Assembly: GCF_002090095.1 (NCBI RefSeq)
Contig: NZ_BBRJ01000002.1
Span: forward strand, 1,612,817 to 1,676,816
Direction: 5' to 3'
DNA length: 64,000 nucleotides
Origin: Demequina sp. NBRC 110053
GTDB taxonomy: Bacteria; Actinomycetota; Actinomycetes; Actinomycetales; Demequinaceae
Shown here piece after piece: positions 36,244 through 46,039 of this stretch (position 1 is its first letter; every line of letters starts with the position of its first letter). A program made the translations under genes and the position numbers. Below the pieces are notes generated by a model. That model was not told the DNA's origin. It did no database searches and saw nothing but the letters and a program-made list of their open reading frames with translations.

Positions 36244-36594
36244 ATGCACGAGCCGCGCAAGCCGTGGACGCCGCAGACGCGCAGGGATCTGCGCGAGGTG
36301 CTGGCGCACCCGTCGCATGAGCGCGCCGTGCAGCTTGCCGGCTCCCGCAACGCCCTGGTGCGCGCGACACTCGCGGCGGCGCATGAGACGCCCATCGGGG
36401 TGCTGATCCACTTGTCGACCGACGACCACACGGCGGTCCGAGCCGCCGTTGCCGGCAATGCGGCTGTCGTCACGTCGGTGAGCACGGTGCGCCGCCTCGC
36501 GGCAGACTCCGATCGCACGGTGCGCGACGCGCTGCGCGCGAACCCCGCGGTGCCCTCCGCGCTGCTCGCGCCGGGAGCTCTCGCGCTCGTGTGA
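36244..36594 (+). CDS. Small leucine-rich-variant (LRV/HEAT-like) repeat protein
   Basis: A 116-residue helical repeat protein. Three or four LRV-type units of about 24 residues are visible (HERAVQLAGSRNALVRATLA, TPIGVLIHLSTDDHTAVRAAVAG, STVRRLAADSDRTVRDALRANP). Such folds bind proteins or nucleic acids. GGGAGGCGCCG precedes the ATG. A second LRV protein is 1.3 kb downstream on the same strand, with two minus-strand genes in between. Function unknown. Confidence 0.75.
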   Translation: MHEPRKPWTPQTRRDLREVLAHPSHERAVQLAGSRNALVRATLAAAHETPIGVLIHLSTDDHTAVRAAVAGNAAVVTSVSTVRRLAADSDRTVRDALRANPAVPSALLAPGALALV

Positions 36595-36637
36595 ACGCGG
36601 AAGCGCGACGCAGTGGGGCCGTCACCGGTCGGTGACG

Positions 36638-37561
36638 TCAGGCCTCGCCCAGCTCCGCGCTGCTCGGAGGATTCGCCCCTGGCCGTGACACCGTGACGGC
36701 CGCGATGCGGGCGCAGCGCTCGAGGACCGCGACCAAGGTCGCATCGTCGATCGCGCGCAGGGCGGAGCGGCGATGGGCACCGAGCAGACCGGCCGTCCAC
36801 AGCCCGTCCACCAGGCCGCCCATGAACGAGTCGCCGGCGCCCACGGTGTCCGCGACGTCGACGCTGGGCGCATCGATCGTCACCTCGCGCCCGTCCGCGA
36901 CGAAGGCCGTGGCGCCGTCGCTGCCGCGCGTGAGCACGACGAAGGCGGGTCCGCGAGCGGCCCACTGGTGGGCGACCGCATCGACGTTCTCGCCGTCGGT
37001 CAGCCACGCGATGTCCTCGTCCGACACCTTCACCACGTCCGCCAGGGCGATCACGCTCTCGATCCGAGCCAAGGCGCTGGCAGCGTCCCCCATGAGGGCG
37101 GGCCTGGCATTCGGGTCGTAGGTGATGGTCGACGTGGACCGTGCGTCCGACAGCAGCCGCATCACGTCGGCGCTCCCTGGCTCGAGCACCGCGGCGATGG
37201 AACCGGTGTGCACGACCACAGGCTCGGGGGTGGGTGCCGCGTTCGCTGGCACCTCCCACGTGAGGTCGAAGTCGTAGGCGGCGGCACCGGAGCCATCGAG
37301 TGTCGCCGTCGCCACGGGCGTCTGCGCCGCGGTCTGCGAGCCCGCCACGAGGCGCACCCCTGAGGACTCGACGTGCTCGCGCACCTGCGTGCCGTGCGCA
37401 TCGGCGCCGAGCCAGGTCAGCAGCTCGACCGAGCGGCCCAGCCGCCCCAAGCCGATTGCGACGTTCGCCGGAGAGCCGCCGGGGTGGGCGTCGGTGGAGC
37501 CATCCGTGCGGCGCACCACGTCGACCAGCGCTTCGCCGATGATCAGCGCCGTCTCGCTCAC
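36638..37561 (-). CDS. PfkB family sugar kinase, fructokinase-like
   Basis: A 307-residue ribokinase-fold kinase that phosphorylates a sugar with ATP. The first family signature [15 protein letters not shown] and the second, [17 protein letters not shown] with catalytic Asp in GAGDSF, are present. Overall similarity is to bacterial fructokinases; the substrate is not provable. The GTG start overlaps the xseB stop (GTGA), so the two are cotranscribed. Confidence 0.9.
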   Translation of the reverse strand: MSETALIIGEALVDVVRRTDGSTDAHPGGSPANVAIGLGRLGRSVELLTWLGADAHGTQVREHVESSGVRLVAGSQTAAQTPVATATLDGSGAAAYDFDLTWEVPANAAPTPEPVVVHTGSIAAVLEPGSADVMRLLSDARSTSTITYDPNARPALMGDAASALARIESVIALADVVKVSDEDIAWLTDGENVDAVAHQWAARGPAFVVLTRGSDGATAFVADGREVTIDAPSVDVADTVGAGDSFMGGLVDGLWTAGLLGAHRRSALRAIDDATLVAVLERCARIAAVTVSRPGANPPSSAELGEA

Positions 37562-37821
37562 GCGTCGTCCTCGGCGGCGGGATCGGGCTGCGTGGCGACG
37601 ACGACGACGCCGGCGTCAGCGTCGTCCCCCCGCGCCTGCGTGATCCGGTCGCGAGCGCCGTCGAGAAGGTGCTGGCAGCGCGCGGCGAGCGCCTCGCCGC
37701 GCTCCCACAGTCCCAGGGACTCGTCGAGCGTGGCCGCGCCGGCCTCGAGCTTGGCCACGATCCCGATGAGCTCGTCGCGTGCCTGCTCGTAGGACAGGGA
37801 GTCCACGTCGTCTTGAGACAT
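37558..37821 (-). CDS. xseB: Exodeoxyribonuclease VII small subunit
   Basis: An 87-residue subunit that assembles on XseA for degradation of single-stranded [51 protein letters not shown] is the typical XseB helix pair. The ATG at 37821 is preferred to an upstream GTG. The partner xseA (38515-39798) is on the same strand but is separated from it by a plus-strand LRV gene, which is unusual. Confidence 0.92.
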   Translation of the reverse strand: MSQDDVDSLSYEQARDELIGIVAKLEAGAATLDESLGLWERGEALAARCQHLLDGARDRITQARGDDADAGVVVVATQPDPAAEDDA

Positions 37822-37913
37822 ATGCCACACGCTATCGCGTCATGGCAGTGACCTCGGGCACTCTCATCGTGTACAAGCCACGGGTACACCGATTCACAAC
37901 GGAGTGATGACCG

Positions 37914-38354
37914 ATGTTCAGTGAGAACTACTCGCGCCAGACCGCGCTGGCCAGCGTCCAGAGGGCGCTCGATCACAACCTGACCGACAACGAGCTCTAC
38001 GCGCTGGCGCGCTCCGAGGAGGCCAAGGTGCGCGCCGCGGTCGCCGAGAGGCCAGGCATGCCGTTGACGACCCTGCTCAAGCTCGCCGAGGATGTCTCGC
38101 CCGTGGTCAGGGCGGGGGTCGCGCGCAATCCACGTGCTGACATCCCGGAGGACCTGCACCGTCAGCTCGCGGGCGACAAGTCGCCCGAGGTGGTGTTCGC
38201 GCTCATCGAGAATCCGCAGGTGCCCGACTCGGTGATCGCCAAGCTCGCTCGACAGGTGCACAAGGAGTACGCCGCCGCTGCGCGTGCTCGTCTCGCGTCC
38301 AAGGGCGGCAGCGCGAAGCTGCTGGGCCGCCTGGGATTCGCGACGAGCCGCTGA
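37914..38354 (+). CDS. Leucine-rich-variant repeat protein
   Basis: A 146-residue protein built of about four LRV units (DNELYALARSEEAKVRAAVAERP, LTTLLKLAEDVSPVVRAGVARNP, EDLHRQLAGDKSPEVVFALIENP, DSVIAKLARQV...), with a basic C-terminal tail (KGGSAKLLGRLGFATSR). It lacks the N-terminal cysteines of the Azotobacter Fe-S LRV protein. GGAG lies 9 nt before the ATG. It sits between xseA and xseB in opposite orientation. Function unknown; a scaffold or nucleic-acid-binding role is possible. Confidence 0.82.
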   Translation: MFSENYSRQTALASVQRALDHNLTDNELYALARSEEAKVRAAVAERPGMPLTTLLKLAEDVSPVVRAGVARNPRADIPEDLHRQLAGDKSPEVVFALIENPQVPDSVIAKLARQVHKEYAAAARARLASKGGSAKLLGRLGFATSR

Positions 38355-38377
38355 CTCATGAGCCACTGAGCCGAGGG

Positions 38378-38467
38378 CGGGTCTCGCGGCCTCACTGAGG
38401 GGTGCCGCGCTCGAGCCCCAGCGTCCCCCGCGGACGCGGGGCTCGCGCTGGACGGCCGCGAGACCCG
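38378..38467. terminator. Large nested hairpin between LRV gene and xseA
   Basis: Outer perfect 14-bp stem (38378-38391 with 38454-38467) encloses a second stem of 13-14 bp with one irregularity (about 38412-38425 with 38431-38443). It lies between convergent stop codons and could terminate both; the two-level fold is more elaborate than the other terminators here. Confidence 0.6.
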
Positions 38468-38514
38468 TCTTCCATCGTGCGCAGGCGTGAGCAGGCCGAC
38501 GGCCGCCGCGCCAG

Positions 38515-39798
38515 TCAGCCGGCCTTGCCTGCGACCTCCGCGTCGATCTCGCCGCGCGCGACGCGTACCCGCAGCCGCTGCCCGGGGTCGACCACGGACA
38601 CGTCGCGCACGATCGTGCCCTGCGCATCGCGCGCGATGGCGTAGCCGCGGTCGAGCGTCCCCTGCGGGCTGAGCGCGCGCAGGCTCGCCGCGAGCTCGCG
38701 GGAGGCTCCGTCGGCGGCGGTGAGCGTGGCCACGAGCGCGCGACCGCTGTGCTGGCGCAGCTGCGCGAGTCGCTCCGCATGGGGATCGAGCATGCGGTGA
38801 GGATGCGCCAGCACGGGTCGCCCTCGGAACTGCTCGAGCCCGTGCGTCTCGCGATCGAGCTGACGCGCGACCGCGCCGCGAATGTCGGCACGCGCCTGTT
38901 CCAGTCCTGCTCGTTCCGCCCGGTCGTCCGGGACGATGCGCTTGCCGGCATCCGTGGGCGTGCTCGCCCGGTAGTCCGCGACGAGGTCGAGGATGGGGGA
39001 GTCCTTCTCGTGCCCGATCGCGCTCACGAGCGGGGTCTCGCAGGCCGCAGCAGCCCGGACGAGGGACTCGTCGGAGAAGGCGATGAGGTCCTCGAACGAC
39101 CCGCCGCCGCGGGCGACCACGATGACGTCCACGTCGGATGCGGCGTCGAGCTCGCGGATCGCCGCCGTCACCTCGCGCACGGCATGCCTGCCCTGGACGG
39201 ACACGCGCCGGATCTCGAAACGCACGGAGGGCCATCGCTGCGTGGCGTTGACCACGACGTCGTGCTCCGCGTCACCCTGTGTCGCGCACACCAGCCCGAC
39301 GGTGCGCGGGATGAGCGGCAGCGGTCGCTTGCGGTCGGCGTCGAACAGCCCCTCGCCGGCGAGGGCCTCCTTGAGCGCCTCGATGCGCGCGAGCAGGTCG
39401 CCCACGCCCGCATGGCGGATGTCCGAGGCGTCGAGCTTGAGCTGGCCGCCTCGCGGCCACCACCGGGGGCGGGCGTGGACCACCACGCGAGAGCCGTCAT
39501 CGAGGTCCGCCCCCATGCGCTCGAGAACGCTCGCCTGCGTGGACACGCCCAGCGTCATGTTCTCGTCAGCGTCCCGCAGGTCGAAGAACACCAGCGACTT
39601 CCAACGAGACGGTCGCAGCACCTGACCCTCGACCCACACCGGCCCCATGCGGTGCACGTACTCCCCGATCTTGGAGGTGAGGTGGCTCACCGGCCACGGC
39701 GCCTCCGCGGTGGTGTCCGCGGCGGTCGCGGGCAGTCCGCGTGGCCGGGAAGCATCCGGCCCGTCCGGCACGTTGGGGGAGGAGATGCCGTGAGTCAC
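38515..39798 (-). CDS. xseA: Exodeoxyribonuclease VII large subunit
   Basis: Catalytic subunit, 427 residues with the GTG at 39798. An N-terminal OB-fold ([26 protein letters not shown]) is followed by the nuclease domain ([74 protein letters not shown]) and a C-terminal coiled coil with the final [19 protein letters not shown]. All are canonical. Longer starts would overlap the divergent ispH gene. The start of ispH is 31 bp away, so both promoters are compact. Confidence 0.93.
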   Translation of the reverse strand: MTHGISSPNVPDGPDASRPRGLPATAADTTAEAPWPVSHLTSKIGEYVHRMGPVWVEGQVLRPSRWKSLVFFDLRDADENMTLGVSTQASVLERMGADLDDGSRVVVHARPRWWPRGGQLKLDASDIRHAGVGDLLARIEALKEALAGEGLFDADRKRPLPLIPRTVGLVCATQGDAEHDVVVNATQRWPSVRFEIRRVSVQGRHAVREVTAAIRELDAASDVDVIVVARGGGSFEDLIAFSDESLVRAAAACETPLVSAIGHEKDSPILDLVADYRASTPTDAGKRIVPDDRAERAGLEQARADIRGAVARQLDRETHGLEQFRGRPVLAHPHRMLDPHAERLAQLRQHSGRALVATLTAADGASRELAASLRALSPQGTLDRGYAIARDAQGTIVRDVSVVDPGQRLRVRVARGEIDAEVAGKAG

Positions 39799-39829
39799 GC
39801 CACCTAGCGTGCCACGTAGGATGGAGATC

Positions 39830-40813
39830 ATGCCTGACACCACCGCCAAGCGCGTGCTGCTCGCTGCGCCCCGCGGCTATTGCGCGGGAGTCGACCGCGC
39901 AGTCATCGCCGTCGAGAAGGCGCTCGAGATGCACGGCTCGCCCATCTATGTCCGCAAGGAGATCGTCCACAACAAGTACGTGGTGGAGACGCTGTCCGAG
40001 CGCGGAGCGATCTTCGTGAATGAGACCGACGAGGTCCCCGAGGGCGCGCGCGTGGTGTTCTCCGCCCACGGCGTCTCGCCCGCAGTGCGGCAGAGCGCCG
40101 ATGCGAGGAACCTGCTGTCGATCGACGCGACCTGTCCGCTGGTCACCAAGGTTCACAAGGAGGCGGTGCGGTTCGCCAAGGCCGAGCAGACGATCCTGCT
40201 GATCGGTCACGACGGTCACGAGGAGGTCGAGGGCACGGCCGGTGAGGCGCCCGAGCACACCATCGTCGTGAACTCGCCCGACGAGGCGGACACGATCGAG
40301 GTCGCGGATCCCGACAACGTGGTGTGGCTGTCGCAGACCACGCTGTCCGTCGACGAGACCATGGAGACGGTGCGCCGCCTGCGCGAGCGCTTCCCCAACC
40401 TTCAGGATCCGCCCAGCGACGACATCTGCTACGCGACTCAGAACCGCCAGGTGGCGGTGAAGAAGCTCGCACCCGAGTGCGACCTTGTGATCGTGGTCGG
40501 CTCGGCGAACTCCTCGAACTCGGTGCGGCTGGTCGAGGTCGCGCTGCAGTCGGGTGCCCGGACGTCGTATCGCGTCGACACCGCGAAGGAGATCCGCGAC
40601 GAGTGGTTCGATGACGTGACGACCGTGGGTCTCACGTCGGGCGCGTCGGTGCCCGAGATCCTCGTGAAGGACGTCATCGCGGACCTTGCGGATCGCGGCT
40701 ACGCGACCGTGGAGGAGGTCCGTACCGCGACCGAGGACCTCATGTTCTCGCTGCCGCGTGAGATCAGGGCGGACATGAAGGCCCAGGAGGCCGAGCGCGC
40801 GCTGCGCGCGTGA
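39830..40813 (+). CDS. ispH: 4-hydroxy-3-methylbut-2-enyl diphosphate reductase
   Basis: Last enzyme of the MEP isoprenoid pathway, a [4Fe-4S] protein making IPP and DMAPP. 327 residues. Cluster cysteines lie in [28 protein letters not shown] and [10 protein letters not shown]; the catalytic [11 protein letters not shown] and [11 protein letters not shown]-type motifs ([26 protein letters not shown]) are present. A TAGGAT box 7 nt before the ATG points to leaderless transcription. Confidence 0.97.
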   Translation: MPDTTAKRVLLAAPRGYCAGVDRAVIAVEKALEMHGSPIYVRKEIVHNKYVVETLSERGAIFVNETDEVPEGARVVFSAHGVSPAVRQSADARNLLSIDATCPLVTKVHKEAVRFAKAEQTILLIGHDGHEEVEGTAGEAPEHTIVVNSPDEADTIEVADPDNVVWLSQTTLSVDETMETVRRLRERFPNLQDPPSDDICYATQNRQVAVKKLAPECDLVIVVGSANSSNSVRLVEVALQSGARTSYRVDTAKEIRDEWFDDVTTVGLTSGASVPEILVKDVIADLADRGYATVEEVRTATEDLMFSLPREIRADMKAQEAERALRA

Positions 40814-40943
40814 CCAACCGGCGCCTGAGCGCCCTATGAGGACGCCAGTGACGGGTCTGCGCGCGGCTCGCGTCCTGTGAGGACGTCCGTGCCCAGATGG
40901 TGACGCAATGCGAGCGCCTCCCGGAGACGGGGCCGGGCGGCGC

Positions 40944-42260
40944 TCAGGTCGCGCGGTCGTCGGCGAGCTCAGGTGCGCTGAGCTGGCGCACGTCCGTCTC
41001 GACCTGGCGTGACTCGTCGATCGGAGCGTCGATGTGCTGCATCGCCCCGAACCGTCGGGCGCTGACCAGCACGCGCGACTCGAGCGACGCCACCGTCTCG
41101 TTGTAGGCCTTGCCTGCAGACTCGATCGCGCGACCCACCTTCGCGAGATGCCCGCCCATGGTCGCCAGCCTGTCGTACAGCTCCTTGCCGGTGGAGAGCA
41201 CCTGCTGCGCATTCTGAGCGAGCGCGTCCTCCTTCCACGCATGCGCGACGGTGCGCAGCATGGCGACCAGCGTGGTGGGCGTCGCGATGACCACCCGCTT
41301 GCCGAACGCGTACTCCTGCAGGTACGGGTCCTGCTCGACCGCCGACTGATAGAAAGCCTCCGACGGCACGAACATCACGACGAACTCGGGCGCGGACGCG
41401 AACTGATCCCAGTACCGCTTGCCGGCGAGGTCGTCGACGTGTCTGCGCACATGCTTGGCGTGCGCCTGCAGCCGCTCGGCGCGTACCGACTCGTCCTCGG
41501 TCTCGAACGCCTCGAGCAGGGCAGCGAGAGCGACCTTGGAGTCCACCACGATGGTGCGCCCGCCGGCGAGCCGCACCGTCATGTCGGGCCGAAGGTTGCG
41601 GCCCTCGGCGTCACGGACGGACTCCTGCTCCTCGAAGTCGACGTGCTGGACCATGCCCGCCAGCTCGACCACGCGCCGCAGCTGCACCTCGCCCCAGTTG
41701 CCGCGCACATCCGAGCGCCGCAGCGTGTTGATGAAGTCCGTGGTCTTGCGGTCGAGCCGAGCCGACGCCTCGATCATCTGCCGCACCTGCTCGCCCATCG
41801 CCGCCTCGCCCGCGGCCCTGGCCTTGTCCGTCTCGGTCGTCTGCCGCTGCACCTTCTCGAGCGCCTCGCGCATGGGCTCGACCAGCTGACGCATCGCCTG
41901 CTCGCGCCTCGCCAGCTCCTCCGTGCCGGTCGCCTGGGCGCGCGCGAACCTCTCGCCGGCGACGCGAAGGAAGGTCTCCTGATTCGCCGCGAGCGCATCG
42001 GCGCTCAGCGCCTTGAACTGGGCGAGGAGCCTGTCCTGGTCGCCACGCACCTGAGCCACGTACCTCTCGTGCTCGGACTGGAGCCGAGCCTCGCGTGCGG
42101 CTGCCGCATCGGCTTCACGGCGCAGCCGATCCTCGAGCGCGGCGCGCTCCGAGCGCGCCCGTGCGAGCTCGGCGTGGCCCGACCCGAACCGCGAACCGAG
42201 CCAGAGCCCGAGCCCCAGCCCTAGCACGACGGAGAGGACGGCGATGATCGCTTCAGTCAT
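40944..42260 (-). CDS. rmuC: DNA recombination protein RmuC
   Basis: A 438-residue protein with an N-terminal membrane anchor ([19 protein letters not shown]), a long coiled coil (about residues 25-150) and the RmuC nuclease-fold domain (NWGEVQLRRVVELAGM, RPDMTVRLAGGRTIVVDSKVAL, EFVVMFVPSEAFYQSAVEQDP, VIATPTTLVAMLRTVAHAW). RmuC limits DNA inversions at short inverted repeats in E. coli, which is of interest in a genome rich in such repeats. The next gene diverges. Confidence 0.93.
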   Translation of the reverse strand: MTEAIIAVLSVVLGLGLGLWLGSRFGSGHAELARARSERAALEDRLRREADAAAAREARLQSEHERYVAQVRGDQDRLLAQFKALSADALAANQETFLRVAGERFARAQATGTEELARREQAMRQLVEPMREALEKVQRQTTETDKARAAGEAAMGEQVRQMIEASARLDRKTTDFINTLRRSDVRGNWGEVQLRRVVELAGMVQHVDFEEQESVRDAEGRNLRPDMTVRLAGGRTIVVDSKVALAALLEAFETEDESVRAERLQAHAKHVRRHVDDLAGKRYWDQFASAPEFVVMFVPSEAFYQSAVEQDPYLQEYAFGKRVVIATPTTLVAMLRTVAHAWKEDALAQNAQQVLSTGKELYDRLATMGGHLAKVGRAIESAGKAYNETVASLESRVLVSARRFGAMQHIDAPIDESRQVETDVRQLSAPELADDRAT

Positions 42261-42340
42261 GCAGACATGGTGGCGCGACGGTCTGACACGTCGCGGCAGC
42301 ACGCGCGGTCGGGGCCAGCGGCGGGCGCTCCCGTTCGCGG

Positions 42341-42356
42341 TGTGACAAATGTCACA
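42341..42356. promoter_or_regulatory. Crp/GlxR-type operator
   Basis: TGTGACAAATGTCACA is a perfect match to TGTGAN6TCACA, the Crp/GlxR consensus. It lies about 190 nt before the peptide-binding-protein gene and about 80 nt before rmuC, so it could serve either; regulation of the transporter by cAMP is the likelier reading. Confidence 0.75.
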
Positions 42357-42548
42357 CTTCGCGCGCATTCTGTCACGATTCGGACACGATGCGCAGTCTC
42401 ACAGGGTTCTCGTCACATGCGTGAAACAACGATCGACTTATCCTGTGCGGGCTGTCCGGCGCACCAGCCGGCACCACTGTCGTTGTCGCGAAACCCCGCG
42501 GCAGCGCCATCCCACAGCTCGCACAAGCAGCGGGCGCAAGGAGGAAAA

Positions 42549-44324
42549 GTGAAGATCAACAGGAAGATCCTCGGGGGTGTGGCCGTCCTCAGCGCCGCCA
42601 CCCTCGTGCTGGCGGCGTGCACGTCTGACCCTGAGGGCGAGGAGACGAGCGAGTCCCCCACCGCAGAGGCCACGACCGGCAGCGCTGCCGGCCCGAACGA
42701 CGACACCATTCTTATCTCCGTCGGTGAGGACGAGTGGGCCGGCTACAACAACATGACGCCGGACACCTACTCGACGTACAACTCGGTCGTCAACGACCGC
42801 GTGCGCGAGACCTTCACGTACTTCGACGAGGAGTCCGCGATCCAGATCAACGAGGAGTTCGGCAACGTCGAGCTCATCTCGGAAGACCCCATGGTCGTCG
42901 AGTACACCATCGCCGAGGACGCCGTGTGGTCGGATGGCACCCCCATCACGTATGACGACGCCCTGCTGACCTGGGCCGCCCAGAAGTTCGCCGATGGCGA
43001 GAACGAGGACGGCACCCCTGTCCAGCTGTTCAACCACGTGGGTGGCCTGGACTACGGCGAGCGCGTGCCTGCCGGACCGCAGGGCGAGCCCGGCGGCAAG
43101 ACCTTCACGGTCGAGTACACCAACCCCTTCCCTGACTACCTGCTCACCACGGTCATCGACCTTCCCGCGCACGTCGCGGCCGAGCAGTCGGGCGTGTCGC
43201 TCGAGGACATGGCCGCCGCGATCGCGGCTGAGGACATCGAGGCCCTGCGCCCCGTGGCCGAGTTCTGGAACACCGGCTGGCTGTCGCCGGTCCCCGGAGA
43301 GCTGCCCGACCCCTCCATCGCGCTGTCCTCCGGTCCGTACACCTACGGTTCGTGGGAGGCCGGTCAGTCGATCACGCTCGTCCCGAACGAGAACTGGTGG
43401 GGCACCCCTCCCGCCACGGGCAACCTGACCTTCCGCTTCGCCGCTGCTGACACGCACGTGCAGGCGCTGCAGAACGGTGACCTCAACGTCATCGAGCCTC
43501 AGGCGACCGTCGACACCCTCTCCCAGCTCGAGGCCATCGGAGACGCCGTCACCGTCGGCACCTACGACACCCTCATCTGGGAGCACCTGGACATCAACTT
43601 CAAGGAGGGCGCTGCCCTCGCCGAGAGCCAGGAGCTGCGTGAGGCCTTCGCCATGTGCGTGCCGCGCCAGCTGATCGTGGACAACCTCATCGCGCCCATG
43701 AACCCCGAGGCGGGCATCATGAACGCTCGCGAGGTCTTCCCGTTCCAGGAGAACTACGAGGAGATCGTCTCCGCCTCGTACGACGGCCGCTACGACGAGG
43801 TCGACATCGAGGGCGCGGCCGCCAAGATCGCCGAGGCCGGCGTGACGGAGCCCGTCCAGGTGCGCATCGGCTACAACACGCCGAACCCCCGTCGTACCGA
43901 CATCGTCGCCCTGATCAAGGACTCCTGCGACCAGGCCGGCTTCGAGATCGTCGACAACGGCAACGCCGACTTCTTCGGCGTCGACCTGACCGCCGGTGAC
44001 TTCGACGTCGCGCTCTACGCGTGGTCCGGCTCCGGCCAGATCGCCTCCGGCCAGAACATCTACGCCTCCGATGGCGCCCAGAACGTCACGGGCTACGTGA
44101 ACGAGGACGTGGACGCTGCTTGGGACGCTCTGACGTCGACCCTCGACCCCGAGGTTCAGAAGGAGCAGACCATCATCATCGAGGGTCTCCTGTGGGACAC
44201 GCTGTTCGGCATCCCGCTGTTCGCGCACCCCGGTGTCGCGGCCTGGGACTCCACCATCCAGGGTGTGGTGCCGACGCCGTCGCAGTCCGGCATCGTGTGG
44301 AACGCTGAGGAGTGGGTCCGCTAG
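42549..44324 (+). CDS. Peptide ABC transporter substrate-binding lipoprotein
   Basis: A 591-residue family 5 extracellular solute-binding protein (DppA/OppA type). Signal peptide with lipobox VLAAC at about residues 20-24, an acidic linker, then the binding fold (VVEYTIAEDAVWSDGTPITYDDAL, SSGPYTYGSWEAGQSITLVPNENWWGTPP). GTG start with GGAGG 4 nt upstream. It is the first gene of a four-gene importer and is followed by a perfect 15-bp hairpin, which typically keeps its mRNA in excess over the permease message. A Crp/GlxR-type site is upstream. Confidence 0.94.
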   Translation: MKINRKILGGVAVLSAATLVLAACTSDPEGEETSESPTAEATTGSAAGPNDDTILISVGEDEWAGYNNMTPDTYSTYNSVVNDRVRETFTYFDEESAIQINEEFGNVELISEDPMVVEYTIAEDAVWSDGTPITYDDALLTWAAQKFADGENEDGTPVQLFNHVGGLDYGERVPAGPQGEPGGKTFTVEYTNPFPDYLLTTVIDLPAHVAAEQSGVSLEDMAAAIAAEDIEALRPVAEFWNTGWLSPVPGELPDPSIALSSGPYTYGSWEAGQSITLVPNENWWGTPPATGNLTFRFAAADTHVQALQNGDLNVIEPQATVDTLSQLEAIGDAVTVGTYDTLIWEHLDINFKEGAALAESQELREAFAMCVPRQLIVDNLIAPMNPEAGIMNAREVFPFQENYEEIVSASYDGRYDEVDIEGAAAKIAEAGVTEPVQVRIGYNTPNPRRTDIVALIKDSCDQAGFEIVDNGNADFFGVDLTAGDFDVALYAWSGSGQIASGQNIYASDGAQNVTGYVNEDVDAAWDALTSTLDPEVQKEQTIIIEGLLWDTLFGIPLFAHPGVAAWDSTIQGVVPTPSQSGIVWNAEEWVR

Positions 44325-44352
44325 GCTTGACGACCTAGTAGCACAGCACCTG

Positions 44353-44388
44353 CCGGTGGGGTGGGGCTTCACGGCCCCACCCCACCGG
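44353..44388 (+). terminator. Perfect 15-bp intercistronic hairpin
   Basis: Arms 44353-44367 and 44374-44388 pair perfectly around TTCACG. It sits 28 nt after the binding-protein stop and 85 nt before the permease start. Likely a partial terminator and mRNA-stability element. Confidence 0.75.
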
Positions 44389-44473
44389 TCACATGTGGGT
44401 CAGCTGCGGACCACCGCCAGCAATGGAGCGGCGTGGCGAGCGGACAGCTCACTGTTCACGAGGAAGCCTCTAC

Positions 44474-45991
44474 ATGACCCGCTACATCCTCAGGCGACTG
44501 GCGATCTCCTTCGGAGTTCTGTTCGTCGGTTCGTTCCTGCTCTACATCATGGTGATCAACTCGGGCGACCCGCTCGAGGATCTGCGCCAGTCGACCGCGA
44601 GCAATCGCGACGTGCTGATCCAGGGGCGCATCGACACCATGGGACTCGACCTTCCCTGGTACCAGCGTTACTGGGACTGGCTGACCGGAGTCGCGGGGTG
44701 CTTCACGGGCAACTGCGACCTGGGCACCGACCAGACCGGCACGGACGTCCTGTCCATGCTCGAGCAGGCCGCGACGGCCACGCTGCGCCTGGTGACGATC
44801 GCGACCTTCGCCGCCATCATCATCGGCATCATCGTCGGAATCCTCACCGCGATCCGCCAGTACTCCGGCTTCGACTACGCGGTCACCTTCCTGACGTTCC
44901 TGTTCTTCTCGCTGCCCGTGTTCTGGGCGGCGGTGCTCCTCAAGGAGTACGGCGCCATCCGCTTCAACGACTGGATAGCGGATCCACAGATATCCGTGCT
45001 GCAGGCGTTCATCGTCGGAGCGGTGCTGGCATTCATCTTGCAAGCGGTGATGGGCGGCTCGATGCGGCGCCGCCTGTTCACGGCGGGCGCCACCGGCGCC
45101 TTCTCCGTCATCGCGCTGCTGTACTTCACGTACGTCGGCTGGTGGCGCAGCCCTGCGCTCGGGCCAGTCATCGTGATCCTGGTGTCGCTCGCCTTCGCCG
45201 TGGGCCTGGTCGCGCTCTTCGCCGGCCTGGGCAAGCGGCGCGTGCTCTACGCGACTCTCACCACCGTGGGCGTGGGGTCGGTCCTGTACTTCGCCCTCGC
45301 CCCGCTGCTGGAGGAGCCCAACTGGTGGCTGCTGCTGGGGCTGCTGGTGTCCGCCGTCGTGGTCGGCCTCGTGGTCGGCTACTTCTGGGGCGGCTACTCG
45401 CGGGGCCAGGCGATGGCCATGTCGGCCATCACGGCAGTGTTCATGGCGGGCATGACGTTCGCCGATCACCTCGTGTATGCGTGGCACGGGTTCCTCGAGC
45501 TCAAGCCCAGGCCGATCTCCACGATCGGCGCCTCCACCCCCAACTTCCAGGGTGACTTCTGGGAGACGACGCTCGACTGGGGCACGCAGCTGATCCTGCC
45601 CACGATCCTGCTGACCCTGATCTCGGTGGCGACGTACTCGCGCTACACGCGCTCGTCGATGCTCGAGACCATGAACCAGGACTACGTGCGCACCGCTCGC
45701 TCGAAGGGCCTGTCCGAGCGCACGGTGATCACCAAGCACGCCTTCCGCAACGCGCTGATCCCCATCACGACCATCATCGCGCTGGACTTCGCCGCCCTGA
45801 TCGGCGGTGCGGTCATCACCGAGACGGTGTTTGGCTGGAACGGCATGGGAGCGATGTTCCGCGAGGGTCTCGACCACGTCGACCCCAACCCGGTGATGGC
45901 GTTCTTCCTCGTCACAGGCACGGCGGCGGTGGTCATGAACCTGGTCGCTGACCTCGCGTACGCGTCCCTCGACCCGCGGATCAGGAGGTAG
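44474..45991 (+). CDS. Dipeptide ABC permease DppB-like, enlarged
   Basis: A 505-residue permease, far longer than the 310-340 usual for DppB. N-terminal MTRYILRRLAISFGVLFVGSFLLY and the C-terminal transport domain with the EAA loop (YSRYTRSSMLETMNQDYVRTARSKGLSERTVI...HAFRNALIPI) are canonical. The extra length is an insertion at about residues 165-345 that adds several hydrophobic segments (for example VLQAFIVGAVLAFILQAV, LGPVIVILVSLAFAVGLVALF, WWLLLGLLVSAVVVGLVVGY). AGGAAG precedes the ATG. Confidence 0.93.
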   Translation: MTRYILRRLAISFGVLFVGSFLLYIMVINSGDPLEDLRQSTASNRDVLIQGRIDTMGLDLPWYQRYWDWLTGVAGCFTGNCDLGTDQTGTDVLSMLEQAATATLRLVTIATFAAIIIGIIVGILTAIRQYSGFDYAVTFLTFLFFSLPVFWAAVLLKEYGAIRFNDWIADPQISVLQAFIVGAVLAFILQAVMGGSMRRRLFTAGATGAFSVIALLYFTYVGWWRSPALGPVIVILVSLAFAVGLVALFAGLGKRRVLYATLTTVGVGSVLYFALAPLLEEPNWWLLLGLLVSAVVVGLVVGYFWGGYSRGQAMAMSAITAVFMAGMTFADHLVYAWHGFLELKPRPISTIGASTPNFQGDFWETTLDWGTQLILPTILLTLISVATYSRYTRSSMLETMNQDYVRTARSKGLSERTVITKHAFRNALIPITTIIALDFAALIGGAVITETVFGWNGMGAMFREGLDHVDPNPVMAFFLVTGTAAVVMNLVADLAYASLDPRIRR

Positions 45992-46039
45992 TGCCATGAC
46001 CATCGCTGCCTTCACCACCGCGCAGGAACGGAGCCACTC

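Noticed and set aside
39809-39829. Longer ispH start (MPRRMEI)
   Set aside because: The TAGGAT box overlaps these codons and points to initiation at 39830.
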